Source: Arthrobacter bussei (GTDB taxonomy: Bacteria > Actinomycetota > Actinomycetes > Actinomycetales > Micrococcaceae). Taken from it: a stretch of DNA of 64,000 nucleotides. Shown here piece by piece: positions 7,723 through 16,601 of this stretch. A program made the position numbers and the translations under genes. The notes beneath the pieces are model-generated. The model was not told the origin of the DNA. It searched no databases and was given only the letters and a program-made list of their open reading frames with translations. The stretch's first letter is position 1; each line of letters begins with the position of its first letter. The stretch covers positions 124,001 through 188,000 of the forward strand of contig NZ_VJXX01000006.1 of assembly GCF_009377195.2 (NCBI RefSeq), written 5' to 3'.

Positions 7723-8598
7723 ATGACCCTCATCCCGCTCGTTCACCGGCCGGATCTATCCGCGGACGCGCCCCCCGCCGTCGTCGTCGACGGTCTCACC
7801 CTGCAGGCAGGGAAGCGCACCGTCTTCGAGGGCATCTCCTTCACCGTTCCCGCCGGTGTCCTCGCGGTCCTCGCCGGCCCGTCCGGCACGGGCAGGACCG
7901 CCCTGGCGCTCGCGCTCTCCGGTCGGCTCGCGCCCTCGAACGGCCGCCTCTCGGTGCTCGGCCTCGCCCTTCCTCGCCGCGCCGGTGCCGTCCGGCGGCG
8001 GGTCGGGATCGCGGCCAACGCCACCGTGGCGCCGCTCGACGAGACACTCACCGTGCGGCACCACGTGGCCGAGGCACTCACGCTCGCCGGCCCCTGGTGG
8101 AAGCCCGCCGCCTCACCCCGGCAGGTCGACAGGACGATCTCCGCGGCCAATGACCTGCTCGGCGCGCTCGAGGACGCCTTCGGCGATGATCCCGCTGCCG
8201 CGTCCCTCCACCAGGCCAGGCTCCATCGCGGCGAGCTGATCCGGGACACCGCACCGATCGCGCGTTTCACCCTCAGCCTGCTCCTCGCGCTCATCCCGTC
8301 TCCCGACATGCTCGTCGTCGACGACGTGGACCAGCTCCGCACCGTCGGCGAGCGGCGGGCCGCCTGGGCAGCGCTGCTCACCGTCGAGCGCACGGCCCGC
8401 GCCGGCTCGGGCGCCCTGACCGTCGTCGCCACCTGCCAGGAGCGGCGTGAACTCGACGACGTCCTCGACCCGACGCATCGACTGAGCGCCCTGCCCCTGC
8501 GACCCGCCGTCGTGCAGGTGCTGGGGGCTCCCGCCGCGTTCGCCCCCACTCCGGCGACCTCCGTCGCTCCCTCGGGACCCACCCCAGAAACCAGGTGA
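7723..8598 (+). CDS. Degenerate ABC-type ATPase-like protein paired with YhgE
   Basis: 291 residues with an ABC nucleotide-binding fold (VVDGLTLQAGKRTVFEGISF, then the P-loop). The P-loop reads GPSGTGRTA at 52-60, so the invariant Walker A lysine is arginine (R58). The Walker B region LVVDDVDQL has Asp where the catalytic Glu is expected. No LSGGQ signature is present; that region reads RGELIRDTAPIARFTLSLLL. The C-terminus is Pro/Ala-rich. It ends 3 bases before the YhgE-like gene. Family knowledge predicts weak or no hydrolysis, suggesting a structural or regulatory partner; this needs testing. Confidence 0.82.
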   Translation: MTLIPLVHRPDLSADAPPAVVVDGLTLQAGKRTVFEGISFTVPAGVLAVLAGPSGTGRTALALALSGRLAPSNGRLSVLGLALPRRAGAVRRRVGIAANATVAPLDETLTVRHHVAEALTLAGPWWKPAASPRQVDRTISAANDLLGALEDAFGDDPAAASLHQARLHRGELIRDTAPIARFTLSLLLALIPSPDMLVVDDVDQLRTVGERRAAWAALLTVERTARAGSGALTVVATCQERRELDDVLDPTHRLSALPLRPAVVQVLGAPAAFAPTPATSVAPSGPTPETR

Positions 8599-8601
8599 CG
8601 C

Positions 8602-10944
8602 ATGTTCTCCCTGATCCGCACCGAACTCTCCCGCTTCCGCACCACCCTGCTGTCCAGGGCCGCGCTCATCGTGATCGCCATCATCCCGGCCCTCTACGGC
8701 GGGCTCTATCTCGCCGCCAACTGGGATCCGACGGGCAACCTCGAGCATCTGACGGCCGCGGTCGTGAACGAGGACCAGCCCGCACCGACCACCGGACCCG
8801 ACGGCTCGGGCACCATGGTCTCGGCCGGCGATGACCTCGCCGCCTCACTGACCTCCTCCGGCGACGCCGGCTTCACCTGGGTGGAGGTGACCCGGGCCGA
8901 GGCCGAGGACGGCCTGCAGGACGGGACCTACGCGGCGACCCTCGACATCCCGGCCGACTTCTCCTCCCGCCTCGCCTCGCTCGGCGGGGAGTCGCCGGAT
9001 CAGGCGATGCTCGACATCACCACCGACGACGCCGACAGCTTCATCGTCGGCCAGGTGGGCAACACCGTGGCCGCCACCCTGCAGCGCCAGGTGCAGTCGG
9101 GCGCCACCGAGGACTACCTCGACGGCATCTACCTGGGCTTCTCGTCCCTGCACGGGAAGCTGGTGGAGGCGGGCGAGGGCGCCGACAAGCTCGCCGCCGG
9201 CGCCCGCAGCGCGGACGAGGGGTCCGCTTCCCTCGCCGTCGGCCTGGGAGACATCGTGGACGGGACCGCGCAGCTGTCCACCGGCAGCGCGCAGGTCGCC
9301 GCCGGTGCTGCCGACCTCGCGGCCGGGTCCGGTGAGCTCGCGGGTGGCCTGGCCGGTCTCGACAGCGCGACGGCGGACCTCGTCCCGCAGTCCCTGCAGC
9401 TCGCCGACGGTGCGGCTGCGGCCTCGGCCGGAGCGGCGACCCTGCGCGACGGCGCCGCACAGCTGGCAACCGGAACTCAGTCCGTCGCCGACGGCGCCTC
9501 GGCCCTCACCCCGTCCGCCTCCGCCCTCGCGGACGGCACCCGGCAGGTCGCGGACGGCGTCGGCCAGGTGGGGCAGGGAGCCGCGGCACTGTCCACAGGT
9601 GCCGCCCAGATCCAGGGCGGCGCCGAGCAGTCGGCCGCCGGGTCGAGGGCGGTGGCGGACGGACTCGCCCGGCTGCAGCAGACCTATGACTCGCTCACCG
9701 ACGCCGAGCGGCTCGCGGCCCTCCAGCAGCTCGCCGCAGGCGCGGACGCCGCTGCGGACGGTTCGGATCAGGTGGCCGCCGGAGCCGGGGCCCTCGCGTC
9801 CTCGGCGTCGGACCTCGCCGCCGGCGCGGACGCCGCGGCCACGGGTGCGTCCACCGCCGCCGACGGAGCGGGAAGCCTCGTGACGGGCGCGGGGCAGCTC
9901 GCCGCCGGCGCCACCGACGCGTCGGCAGGGGCCGCGCAGGTCGCCCAGGGTGCGGCGGACCTGGCCGACGGGCTGGGTCAGCTCGACGCCGGCACCGCGA
10001 CGCTCGCCCGGAACACCCCGGCCCTCCGCGACGGGATCGTCGCGGCGTCCGACGGCGCGGACACGCTCGCCGCCGGAGCGTCGACGCTGAGCACGGGTGC
10101 GGGCGACGTCGCCGGAGGGGCAGCAGTGCTGGCCGACGGGTCCGGCGAGGCCTACGACGGCGCCACGAGCCTCGAGGGCGGGCTGGGCTCCCTGTCGACG
10201 GGCTCACAGGACCTCGCGCAGCAGCTCGGCGAGGGGGCCGGCCAGGTGCCCGACCCCGACGACGCGGAGCGGGCCGAGCTCGCTTCCGTGGGAGCCTCAC
10301 CCGTCTCGATCGAACGGACGCACGCCAACGCGGTGGACGCCTACGGCGAGGGCATGGCGCCCTACTTCATCCCCCTGGCGCTCTGGGTCGGCGGGATCGT
10401 GACCTACACCGTCCTCCGCGCCGTCTCGCCGCGGGCCCTGGCCTCCTCGGCGTCGTCCTGGCGCGTGTCTGCCGCCGGGTACCTGCAGGGCGCGCTGTTC
10501 GCCGTGCTCCAGGCGGGGGTCCTGCTCGCGATCCTGCTGGCCGGCCTCGGCCTGACCACGCCGCACCCGGTGGGCCTGGTCGCCTTCACCGTCCTCACGG
10601 CGCTCGTGTTCACGGCGATCCACCAGGCGCTCGTCGGGCTGCTCGGCGGGGTGGGGCGGCTCGTGGCGCTCGTCCTGCTGATGCTGCAGCTGACCTCCGC
10701 CGGGGGCACCTATCCCGTCGCGACGGAGCCCGGCTTCTTCCAGGTCCTCAGCCCGCTGCTGCCCATGACGCACGCCGTCACCGGGCTGCGGCACCTCATC
10801 GCGGGAGGTGACACGGGCATCGTCTGGGCGTCCGTCGCTCAGCTGCTGATCGTCTTCGCCCTCGCCGCCGCCCTCTCCGTGTACGCGTCGCACCGGCGTC
10901 GTTCGTGGACCCTGGAGAAGCTCCACCCCAGCCTGTCGATCTGA
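8602..10944 (+). CDS. YhgE/Pip domain membrane protein
   Basis: 780 residues. One membrane segment lies near residues 20-37 (ALIVIAIIPALYGGLYLAAN). A long extracellular stretch follows, roughly 175-560, built of repeated LADGA/LAAGA/LSTGA units predicted to be helical. The C-terminus has an ABC-2-like block of about six membrane segments. The architecture matches the YhgE/Pip (phage infection protein) family, related in layout to EsaA of type VII secretion; substrates are unknown. AGGTGACG precedes the ATG. It forms an operon with the ABC-like gene under the divergent TetR. Confidence 0.92.
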   Translation: MFSLIRTELSRFRTTLLSRAALIVIAIIPALYGGLYLAANWDPTGNLEHLTAAVVNEDQPAPTTGPDGSGTMVSAGDDLAASLTSSGDAGFTWVEVTRAEAEDGLQDGTYAATLDIPADFSSRLASLGGESPDQAMLDITTDDADSFIVGQVGNTVAATLQRQVQSGATEDYLDGIYLGFSSLHGKLVEAGEGADKLAAGARSADEGSASLAVGLGDIVDGTAQLSTGSAQVAAGAADLAAGSGELAGGLAGLDSATADLVPQSLQLADGAAAASAGAATLRDGAAQLATGTQSVADGASALTPSASALADGTRQVADGVGQVGQGAAALSTGAAQIQGGAEQSAAGSRAVADGLARLQQTYDSLTDAERLAALQQLAAGADAAADGSDQVAAGAGALASSASDLAAGADAAATGASTAADGAGSLVTGAGQLAAGATDASAGAAQVAQGAADLADGLGQLDAGTATLARNTPALRDGIVAASDGADTLAAGASTLSTGAGDVAGGAAVLADGSGEAYDGATSLEGGLGSLSTGSQDLAQQLGEGAGQVPDPDDAERAELASVGASPVSIERTHANAVDAYGEGMAPYFIPLALWVGGIVTYTVLRAVSPRALASSASSWRVSAAGYLQGALFAVLQAGVLLAILLAGLGLTTPHPVGLVAFTVLTALVFTAIHQALVGLLGGVGRLVALVLLMLQLTSAGGTYPVATEPGFFQVLSPLLPMTHAVTGLRHLIAGGDTGIVWASVAQLLIVFALAAALSVYASHRRRSWTLEKLHPSLSI

Positions 10945-11049
10945 CAACAGTCCTCCACAGGTGTGCCGTCCGCCTGCAGCGGCCGGCCCGGAGCTTATAG
11001 GTTGGAGGTGTATGTCCGAGCAGTTCCTCCATCAGGAAGGCACCATCCC

Positions 11050-11370
11050 ATGATCTTCATCGTCGTCAAGTTCACCGTGAAGCCCGAGTGGAGCGACCGC
11101 TGGATCGACCTCACGCGCGACTTCACCGAGGCCACCCGCCGCGAGGCGGGCAACCTCTGGTTCGACTGGTCACGCAGCGTCGAGGACCCCAACCGGTTCA
11201 TCCTCATCGAGGCGTTCCAGGACGACGCCGCCGAAGCGCACGTCAACAGCGACCACTTCTCGCAGGCCATGCAGGACATGCCGCAGGCGCTCGTCGAGAC
11301 GCCGGAGATCATCAGCGAGCGGATCGCCGCCGAGGGCTGGGGCCGCATGGGCGAGCTGACGGTCGAGTAG
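11050..11370 (+). CDS. Antibiotic biosynthesis monooxygenase (ABM)-domain protein, putative quinol monooxygenase
   Basis: 106 residues, a single ferredoxin-like ABM domain. Typical landmarks are MIFIVVKFTVKPE at the start, EAGNLWFDWSRSVEDPNRF in the middle and HVNSDHFSQAM near the end, like YgiN-type enzymes. Such proteins act without cofactor on quinols or related aromatics; the substrate here is unknown. The ATG at 11050 has AGGAAGG upstream. It stands alone and converges on an acetyltransferase gene. Confidence 0.88.
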   Translation: MIFIVVKFTVKPEWSDRWIDLTRDFTEATRREAGNLWFDWSRSVEDPNRFILIEAFQDDAAEAHVNSDHFSQAMQDMPQALVETPEIISERIAAEGWGRMGELTVE

Positions 11371-11380
11371 CGCCCGGACG

Positions 11381-11932
11381 TCAGACGGCGGTGGCCACTG
11401 CGGGGAGGGCCTGCTCCATGATGAAATCGTCCTCGAAACGGTCTCCCAGCTGGAAGCGCTTGGTCCCCACCACACCGAAGCCGTGCTTGCCGTAGAACCG
11501 GAGGGCTCGGGCGTTCTCCTGGTTGACGCCGAGCCAGATGCCCGGGAGGCCGGACCCGGCTGCGTGCTGCAGCGTCGCCGTCATCAGGGCCGATGACGAT
11601 CCGCTGCCGTGCAGGTCGGGGTGGACGTAGAACTTGCTCAGTTCCGCCGTCGGAGTGAGCGAGAGGGCTGCGAGCACGTCCGCGTCCGACGGAGGATCCA
11701 GGACCACCATGCTCCAGCCCGCCACCCGGTGCCCCTCGCGGATGCACAGGACGGTGTGCCCCGGCCGGGCCAGCACCTCGGCGAAGCGCTCCTCCGAGAG
11801 CTGCGTCTCGATGTGCCGCTGGATCTCCTCCGGAGGGGAATCGGGCGGGCAGGCCAGGGGGAACGTGACGGCGGCGCAGGCGGCGAGGGCCGCCGCGTCG
11901 GCGACGGTCGCCGTCGTGATGTCGATGCTCAT
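11381..11932 (-). CDS. GNAT-family N-acetyltransferase
   Basis: 183 residues. The acetyl-CoA binding region reads LSKFYVHPDLHGSGSSSALM, close to the R/Q-x-x-G-x-G/A motif but with Ser in place of some Gly. It is followed by the conserved GVNQENARALRFYGKHGFGV segment. The fold is soluble and the substrate cannot be inferred. The gene converges on the ABM-domain gene with only 10 bases between the stops. Confidence 0.9.
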   Translation of the reverse strand: MSIDITTATVADAAALAACAAVTFPLACPPDSPPEEIQRHIETQLSEERFAEVLARPGHTVLCIREGHRVAGWSMVVLDPPSDADVLAALSLTPTAELSKFYVHPDLHGSGSSSALMTATLQHAAGSGLPGIWLGVNQENARALRFYGKHGFGVVGTKRFQLGDRFEDDFIMEQALPAVATAV

Positions 11933-11952
11933 GCACCAAATCTAGGACGAAC

Positions 11953-11991
11953 GGCAGCAGGACGCGGACACGGGGTCCACGTCCTGCTGCC
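11953..11991. terminator. Hairpin downstream of the 5'-nucleotidase gene
   Basis: An 11-bp perfect stem (GGCAGCAGGAC and its complement) has a 17-base loop with further GGAC/GTCC pairing potential. It lies 126 bases past the 5'-nucleotidase stop and just upstream of the acetyltransferase gene, so it probably ends the nucleotidase transcript. There is no T-run. Confidence 0.55.
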
Positions 11992-11995
11992 ATTC

Positions 11996-12029
11996 GTTCA
12001 CTGCGTCCGTCGGTTCACTGCGTCCGTCG
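11996..12029. repeat. Tandem 17-bp duplication
   Basis: GTTCACTGCGTCCGTCG occurs twice head to tail with no mismatch, in the intergenic space between the nucleotidase stop and the hairpin. It looks like a recent slippage duplication with no obvious function. Confidence 0.85.
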
Positions 12030-12116
12030 GCTCCGGCGGGTGCTTGCTCCGGTCCGGGCGTCCGATCCTGCGGACGCAGGGCACCGGAACGCCGGGGGCG
12101 GAGCTGCCGTGATGGG

Positions 12117-13922
12117 CTACTCGACGACGGGCAGGCCGTCGCGGGTGAGCTTCCAGTTCTCCTCGAAGAACGTGCTCGGATCGATCGTGCCCTCGGCGAT
12201 CAGGTAGTCGATGAGCAGCTGACGGATCTCCGTGGTCTGGTTGACGAGGACCGGAGCCGTGGCGATGTGCGGGAAGTTCCCACCGCCGGACTGCCGGTAG
12301 TTGTTCGTCGCTACCGCGAACCGCTGCGCGGGATCGATCGGCGCACCGGCGTAGCTCAGGTCGACGATGCGCTGTCCCACGGGCCTGCTGATGTCGATGT
12401 CATAGCTGACGCCGGACATCATGTCGTAGTTGTAGTCCGGCGTGCCCGCGGCATTGGTCAGCGTGGCCGGATCGACCGGAGCGCCGACGGCGGTCTGGGT
12501 GAAGTACTTGGCCGAGTACTCGAGGTAGTCCTTGACCTGGGCGCCGGTCATCTCGACGCCGAACAGCGTGTTCGGGAAGACGTACAGTCCGGCCATGTCG
12601 CGGATGGTGACGGGCCCCTCGGGGATCACCGCTGCACGGTTGAAGGGCGCGACGATGGACAGGACCGGCAGGTCGGCGTTCGGGGTCCCGTCGAGGGCCT
12701 TGTCGACGGCCTTGGCCTGGACGTCGTTGACGAAGTCCATGACGGCCGTGTCGCGGAAGCGCGAGTCGGCCGCTGACATGGTCTCCGTCGCCGTACCGAT
12801 GGCCGTGTTGACGTAGTCGATCGTCGTCCGGTGCTGCTCGGCGGCGATCGCCGAGATCTTCGGGTCGGCAGGGACGGTGTTGGAGTTCAGCAGCTCGGAG
12901 TTCGCCGACGCGACGTCCCACTGGCCCCGTACCTTGACGAGCTCGAAGTCCATGACGGACAGGCGCATGCCCCAGTTCTTCGGCTCGGTGAGCAGGATCT
13001 GCTCGCCGGTCTGCCGATTGGTGACGAACCGCTCCGGGATCTCCTGGTGCTCGTGGCCCGCAAGGATCGCATCGATGCCCGGCACCTGCTCGGCGATCAG
13101 CGTCGACGCGTTCTCGATCGGGAGGTCGCCGCCGTAGGAGGACGTGCCCGAGGGGCCGGAGTGCGAGCTGACCACGACGACGTCCGCCCCCGCGGACTTC
13201 ATCTCCGGAACGTACTTCTTCGCCTGCTCCACCATGTCGAGGAACTCGAGCTGCCCCTCGACGTTGTTCTTGTCCCAGATGGCGCTGCCGGGCGTGGTCA
13301 GCCCGAGGATGCCCACCTTGATGGGCTTCTGGCCCTTGAGCTTGACCGTCTTGATCACATAGGGCGTGAAAGCGTCCCCGCCGGTGGTCGCGTCCTTGAC
13401 GTTGGCACCGAGCAGCGGGAAGTCGAGCTGCTCCTCGTAGGTGCGCAGCAGCGGCAGCCCGTAGTTGAACTCGTGGTTGCCGAGCGTGGTGGAGTCGTAG
13501 CCCATGGCGTTCATCGCGGCGGCCATGGGGTGCAGCTCGCCGGTCTCGTCCACCGGCTCGGTGTTGGCGTAGTAGTCCGTGAGGGACGTGCCCTGGATGG
13601 TGTCGCCGTTGTCGATCAGCAGGGTGGACCCGGCGCCGCGGTCTGCGCGGACCTGGTTCACGAGCGTCGAGATCTTGGCGATCCCGACGTCGTTGCCGGC
13701 CGCGTCGTCGTAATCGGCGTTCTTGAAGTAGTCCCAGTTCTCGATGTAGCCGTGGAGATCGCTGGTGCCCATGACGGTGATCGAGACCGTGCTGTCCTTG
13801 GATCCGCCCTTGGTTCCGCCGGGTGCGGCGGTCGCTGCGGGTGCGAGGGTGAGGGCGGCGGCGCAGCCGACGGCGATGGCCGTGAGTGCGCGACGGTGCC
13901 CCCGGTTGAGGCTTTGTGACAC
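12117..13922 (-). CDS. Secreted 5'-nucleotidase / 2',3'-cyclic-nucleotide phosphodiesterase (UshA-like)
   Basis: 601 residues with a cleavable signal peptide (hydrophobic core then TLAPAATAAPGG). The metallophosphatase motifs appear in order: MGTSDLHGY, IDNGDTIQGT, LGNHEFNYG, VSSHSG and AGHEHQE. The C-terminal 5'-nucleotidase domain follows, including the substrate-stacking region NNYRQSGGGNFPH. It should act outside the cell to release phosphate and nucleosides from nucleotides. No LPxTG or membrane anchor is seen, so it is probably freely secreted. GTG start with CAGGAG upstream. Confidence 0.93.
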   Translation of the reverse strand: MSQSLNRGHRRALTAIAVGCAAALTLAPAATAAPGGTKGGSKDSTVSITVMGTSDLHGYIENWDYFKNADYDDAAGNDVGIAKISTLVNQVRADRGAGSTLLIDNGDTIQGTSLTDYYANTEPVDETGELHPMAAAMNAMGYDSTTLGNHEFNYGLPLLRTYEEQLDFPLLGANVKDATTGGDAFTPYVIKTVKLKGQKPIKVGILGLTTPGSAIWDKNNVEGQLEFLDMVEQAKKYVPEMKSAGADVVVVSSHSGPSGTSSYGGDLPIENASTLIAEQVPGIDAILAGHEHQEIPERFVTNRQTGEQILLTEPKNWGMRLSVMDFELVKVRGQWDVASANSELLNSNTVPADPKISAIAAEQHRTTIDYVNTAIGTATETMSAADSRFRDTAVMDFVNDVQAKAVDKALDGTPNADLPVLSIVAPFNRAAVIPEGPVTIRDMAGLYVFPNTLFGVEMTGAQVKDYLEYSAKYFTQTAVGAPVDPATLTNAAGTPDYNYDMMSGVSYDIDISRPVGQRIVDLSYAGAPIDPAQRFAVATNNYRQSGGGNFPHIATAPVLVNQTTEIRQLLIDYLIAEGTIDPSTFFEENWKLTRDGLPVVE

Positions 13923-14083
13923 GGTGAATCAGCTCCTGTTGGTATGCGGTGGCGTCAGCATACCCGTGACCGATGACACACTGGTGACCGGGACATGGCG
14001 GTGGATGAACGCCCGGTGTCCGCCGGCGAGGACCGGCGGTGGACCGGTCCCCTCACCCCGTTCGAGGTCAGGGAGGACCATCA

Positions 14084-15073
14084 GTGACGACGACGCCGGA
14101 GCATCAGGACGAGTACCGCGAGGACCTCCTGGGCGCAGGGTACGAGGCACGGACGCTCCCGCTGGCGGGGGACGACGAGGGCGAGGTCGTGGCGACGCTC
14201 GTCCGTCGTCGCGCCTCGGGGACCTCGCGCCGGGCGGTCCTGTACGTGCACGGCTTCGTGGACTACTTCTTCCAGACGAATCTCGCGGACGCCTGGCTGG
14301 AGGCCGGGTTCGACGTGTACGCACTGGACCTGCGGAAGTACGGCCGATCGCTCCGCGAGCACCAGACGCCGAACTACATCACCGCGCTCGATCACTACGA
14401 CGAGGAACTCGACACTGCGGCACGCATCATCCGGGAGGACGAGGGCCATGACGTCCTCGTGGTGATGGGGCACTCGACCGGTGGCCTCATCACCTCGCTG
14501 TGGGCGCACCGGCGGCGCGGCCGGGGGATCGTGGACGCGCTCGTGCTCAACAGCCCCTGGTTCGACCTCAACGCGAGCGTGTTTCAGCGCACCGTCGGGA
14601 CCGCCGCGGTCCACCGGATCGGCGCGCTCAAGCCGCGCACCGTCGTCGGCACGCTCGGGTCCGCGTACGGGCGGTACCTCCACAGCGGCAGCGGAGGGGA
14701 GTGGAGCTACGACCTCGCGTGGAAGCCGCACGGCGGGTTCCCCGTGGTGGCCGGGTGGCTCGCCGCTGTCCGCCGCGCCCACGCCGAGCTCAACCGTGGC
14801 CTCGCGATCGACTGCCCGGTCCTCGTGGCGTGCTCGGACGCGACGTCGAACCCAGTGAAGGAGCCCGCCAGGATCTCCTCGACGGACGTGGTGCTCGATG
14901 TCGCGCACATCGCTGCCCGGTCCCCGCGCCTCGGGCGCCACGTCACGCTGGTGCGGATCCGTGGGGGCATCCACGATCTGGCCCTCTCGCCCGAGCCGGC
15001 GCGCTCGGAATTCTTCGCGGAGCTCGCGCGGTGGCGGGACACCTACGTGCCGGAGGCCGGCGTTACCCCGTGA
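14084..15073 (+). CDS. Alpha/beta hydrolase (serine aminopeptidase S33 / lysophospholipase type)
   Basis: 329 residues. The nucleophile elbow is GHSTGG, an oxyanion-hole segment reads VLYVHGFVDYFF, and the terminal catalytic His is probably in RGGIHDLALS. The GTG at 14084 is preceded by AGGGAGGA, making it better than the upstream in-frame ATG at 14039. The protein is soluble without a signal peptide. Likely substrates are esters or monoacylglycerols. It is a single gene, divergent from the 5'-nucleotidase. Confidence 0.88.
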   Translation: MTTTPEHQDEYREDLLGAGYEARTLPLAGDDEGEVVATLVRRRASGTSRRAVLYVHGFVDYFFQTNLADAWLEAGFDVYALDLRKYGRSLREHQTPNYITALDHYDEELDTAARIIREDEGHDVLVVMGHSTGGLITSLWAHRRRGRGIVDALVLNSPWFDLNASVFQRTVGTAAVHRIGALKPRTVVGTLGSAYGRYLHSGSGGEWSYDLAWKPHGGFPVVAGWLAAVRRAHAELNRGLAIDCPVLVACSDATSNPVKEPARISSTDVVLDVAHIAARSPRLGRHVTLVRIRGGIHDLALSPEPARSEFFAELARWRDTYVPEAGVTP

Positions 15074-15221
15074 TCCGGATCCGTGAGGTGGAGCCGGACG
15101 ACGACGGCGGCGGCGTGGACGCGCTCGCCGCGCTGCTCGTGCTGCCGCTGATCCGGGCCTGAACGCGTGCACCGGCGCGTGGGTCGAGGTCCAGGTCAAG
15201 CAGTGAGGACGACTGTCTGAC

Positions 15222-15602
15222 TCAGGCGAAGCGGCGCATCGCGAGTCGTTCGGCGAAAGCCTGCTCCTCGCAGAGCGACGAATGCGCGAGGGTGAAGATC
15301 CGGGCGTCGGAGCGCAGTTGCCCGATCAGGGCGAGCGCGGTGCGGGCGTCCAGGTCATCAGCGAGCAGCAGCGTCGCCGTCGCCTGCACCCGCCCGGCGC
15401 CGGCGGTCGCCGCAGCGCTCCGCAGCCCTGCGACGCTCTCGTGCCACTGGGTTGGATCCGCGCTCCGGAAGGAGCGCTCGATGCCGAGGATGCGCTCGTC
15501 GAGCAGATCGGTGAACCGCGAGACGAATGACGCCGCTGCGCGCGGCGAGCCGATGTCGGCAGCAAGCCTGGATACTGCTGCCGTGTCGATGATGGGCTGC
15601 AT
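15222..15602 (-). CDS. Hpt-like small protein lacking the phosphorylatable histidine
   Basis: 126 residues, predicted all-helical. The central segment SVAGLRSAAATAGAGRVQAT resembles the HPt core (H-x-L-K-G-x-x-x-x-x-G), but the position of the phospho-His is Ala. The only nearby His is three residues earlier in WHESVAG. I chose the ATG at 15602 because AAAGGA lies 6 bases upstream; an ATG five codons earlier has none. No kinase or response regulator is adjacent. It may be a degenerate phosphorelay domain or an unrelated helical bundle. Confidence 0.7.
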   Translation of the reverse strand: MQPIIDTAAVSRLAADIGSPRAAASFVSRFTDLLDERILGIERSFRSADPTQWHESVAGLRSAAATAGAGRVQATATLLLADDLDARTALALIGQLRSDARIFTLAHSSLCEEQAFAERLAMRRFA

Positions 15603-15794
15603 CTCGGGTCCTTTCATGCTGTGCGAGCCGGAGGGTGGACAGGACTCGGAAGGGCCGTGTCCAGGTCCCCACCGGGATGCCCAGTCTTGCGTGGGTATCT
15701 GAAGCTGGGACGCAGGAATACTCGGGTTTTCATCAAGAAGCGGAAGGGAACGTCCGGCGGTTGCCGCTCTGTTCCACCATCCGCCGACCCGCCC

Positions 15795-16358
15795 TCATCG
15801 ACCGCCGCGCTCGACGTCGTAGGTCAGCACGGCGAACTGTCCCTGCTGTTCCACGGTGCGCAGGACGAGCCGGTCGGCCCCGACCCGCAGCGGCAGGAGC
15901 GGCGCCCCGCCGGTCAGCGCGGCGGGTGCGACGGCGAGCTGGATCTCGTCCAACAGCCCGGCTGAGAGGAACTGGCCGGCCAGGTCGCCGCCGCCGACCA
16001 CCCAGATGTCCCGTGCGCCTGCCGCTTCGCGGATCCGGTCGATCGATGCGCGGACGTCGCCGGAGACGAGCCGCACGTCGGCACCCTCGGGGATCGGCAA
16101 GTCCCGGGAGGTGAAGACGAACGTGGGACGCTCGCCGTACAGCGTCGGCCATTTCCCGGGGTCCTCGATCAGCCCCTCGAAGGCGAGCACCCATGCGTAG
16201 GTCGTCGAACCCTCCACCAGGACACCCACGGAGTCGAGGAAGCGCTCGTGGTGTTCCGGCGGCGGCGGCTCCACGGCGAACAACCACTCCAGCGAGTTGT
16301 GCTCGTCCGCGATGAAGCCGTTGATCGAGGTGGCGGTGGAGAAGATGATCCGGGTCAT
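15795..16358 (-). CDS. Dihydrofolate reductase family protein (RibD C-terminal-like)
   Basis: 187 residues. Typical landmarks are IIFSTATSINGFIAD at the start, LVEGSTTYAWVLA, and the NADPH-loop DIWVVGGGDLAGQFL in the second half, ending in ALTGGAPLLPLR. This matches the YyaP/YwjB group of DHFR-like reductases, whose substrates are mostly unknown. It is not a housekeeping FolA. It is a stand-alone gene. Confidence 0.9.
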   Translation of the reverse strand: MTRIIFSTATSINGFIADEHNSLEWLFAVEPPPPEHHERFLDSVGVLVEGSTTYAWVLAFEGLIEDPGKWPTLYGERPTFVFTSRDLPIPEGADVRLVSGDVRASIDRIREAAGARDIWVVGGGDLAGQFLSAGLLDEIQLAVAPAALTGGAPLLPLRVGADRLVLRTVEQQGQFAVLTYDVERGGR

Positions 16359-16512
16359 GCGTCATTGCACCATGCAGCTCCGACGATCAGGACCAACGGC
16401 CAGGGCGTCATCAGGAGGCAGGCTGCCCTTCGCCGCAGGTCGGCATGAACCCGTGACGAACCTGCGTCAGCGGGCGCGCCCGGCTGCGCTCCCTCCCACC
16501 GACCGGACGGAG

Positions 16513-16542
16513 TCAGTGGGAAGGGTGCATCCCTCCCACTGA
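16513..16542. terminator. Hairpin downstream of the hydrolase/SDR/monooxygenase operon
   Basis: TCAGTGGGA pairs with TCCCACTGA, with extra AGGG/CCCT pairing inside. It lies about 60 bases past the hydrolase stop on the minus strand. GAGTGGGAGG and CTCCCTCCCAC nearby repeat the stem sequence, so alternative pairings are possible. The gene-free stretch 16359-16601 holds nothing else I can support. Confidence 0.55.
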
Positions 16543-16601
16543 CGACCTTCGGTGAGTGGGAGGGCCGGCGGTGCCGGGTCGGAGGACCGGGCGCCGTCGG
16601 C

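Noticed and set aside
15070-15162. 30-codon GTG frame overlapping the hydrolase stop
   Set aside because: Too short, no ribosome-binding site of its own and no recognisable motif; possibly a gene remnant but unsupported.
16359-16601. Small gene in the repeat-bearing spacer
   Set aside because: Short frames here have no ribosome-binding site or conserved pattern; the spacer is explained by the hairpin and its partial repeats.
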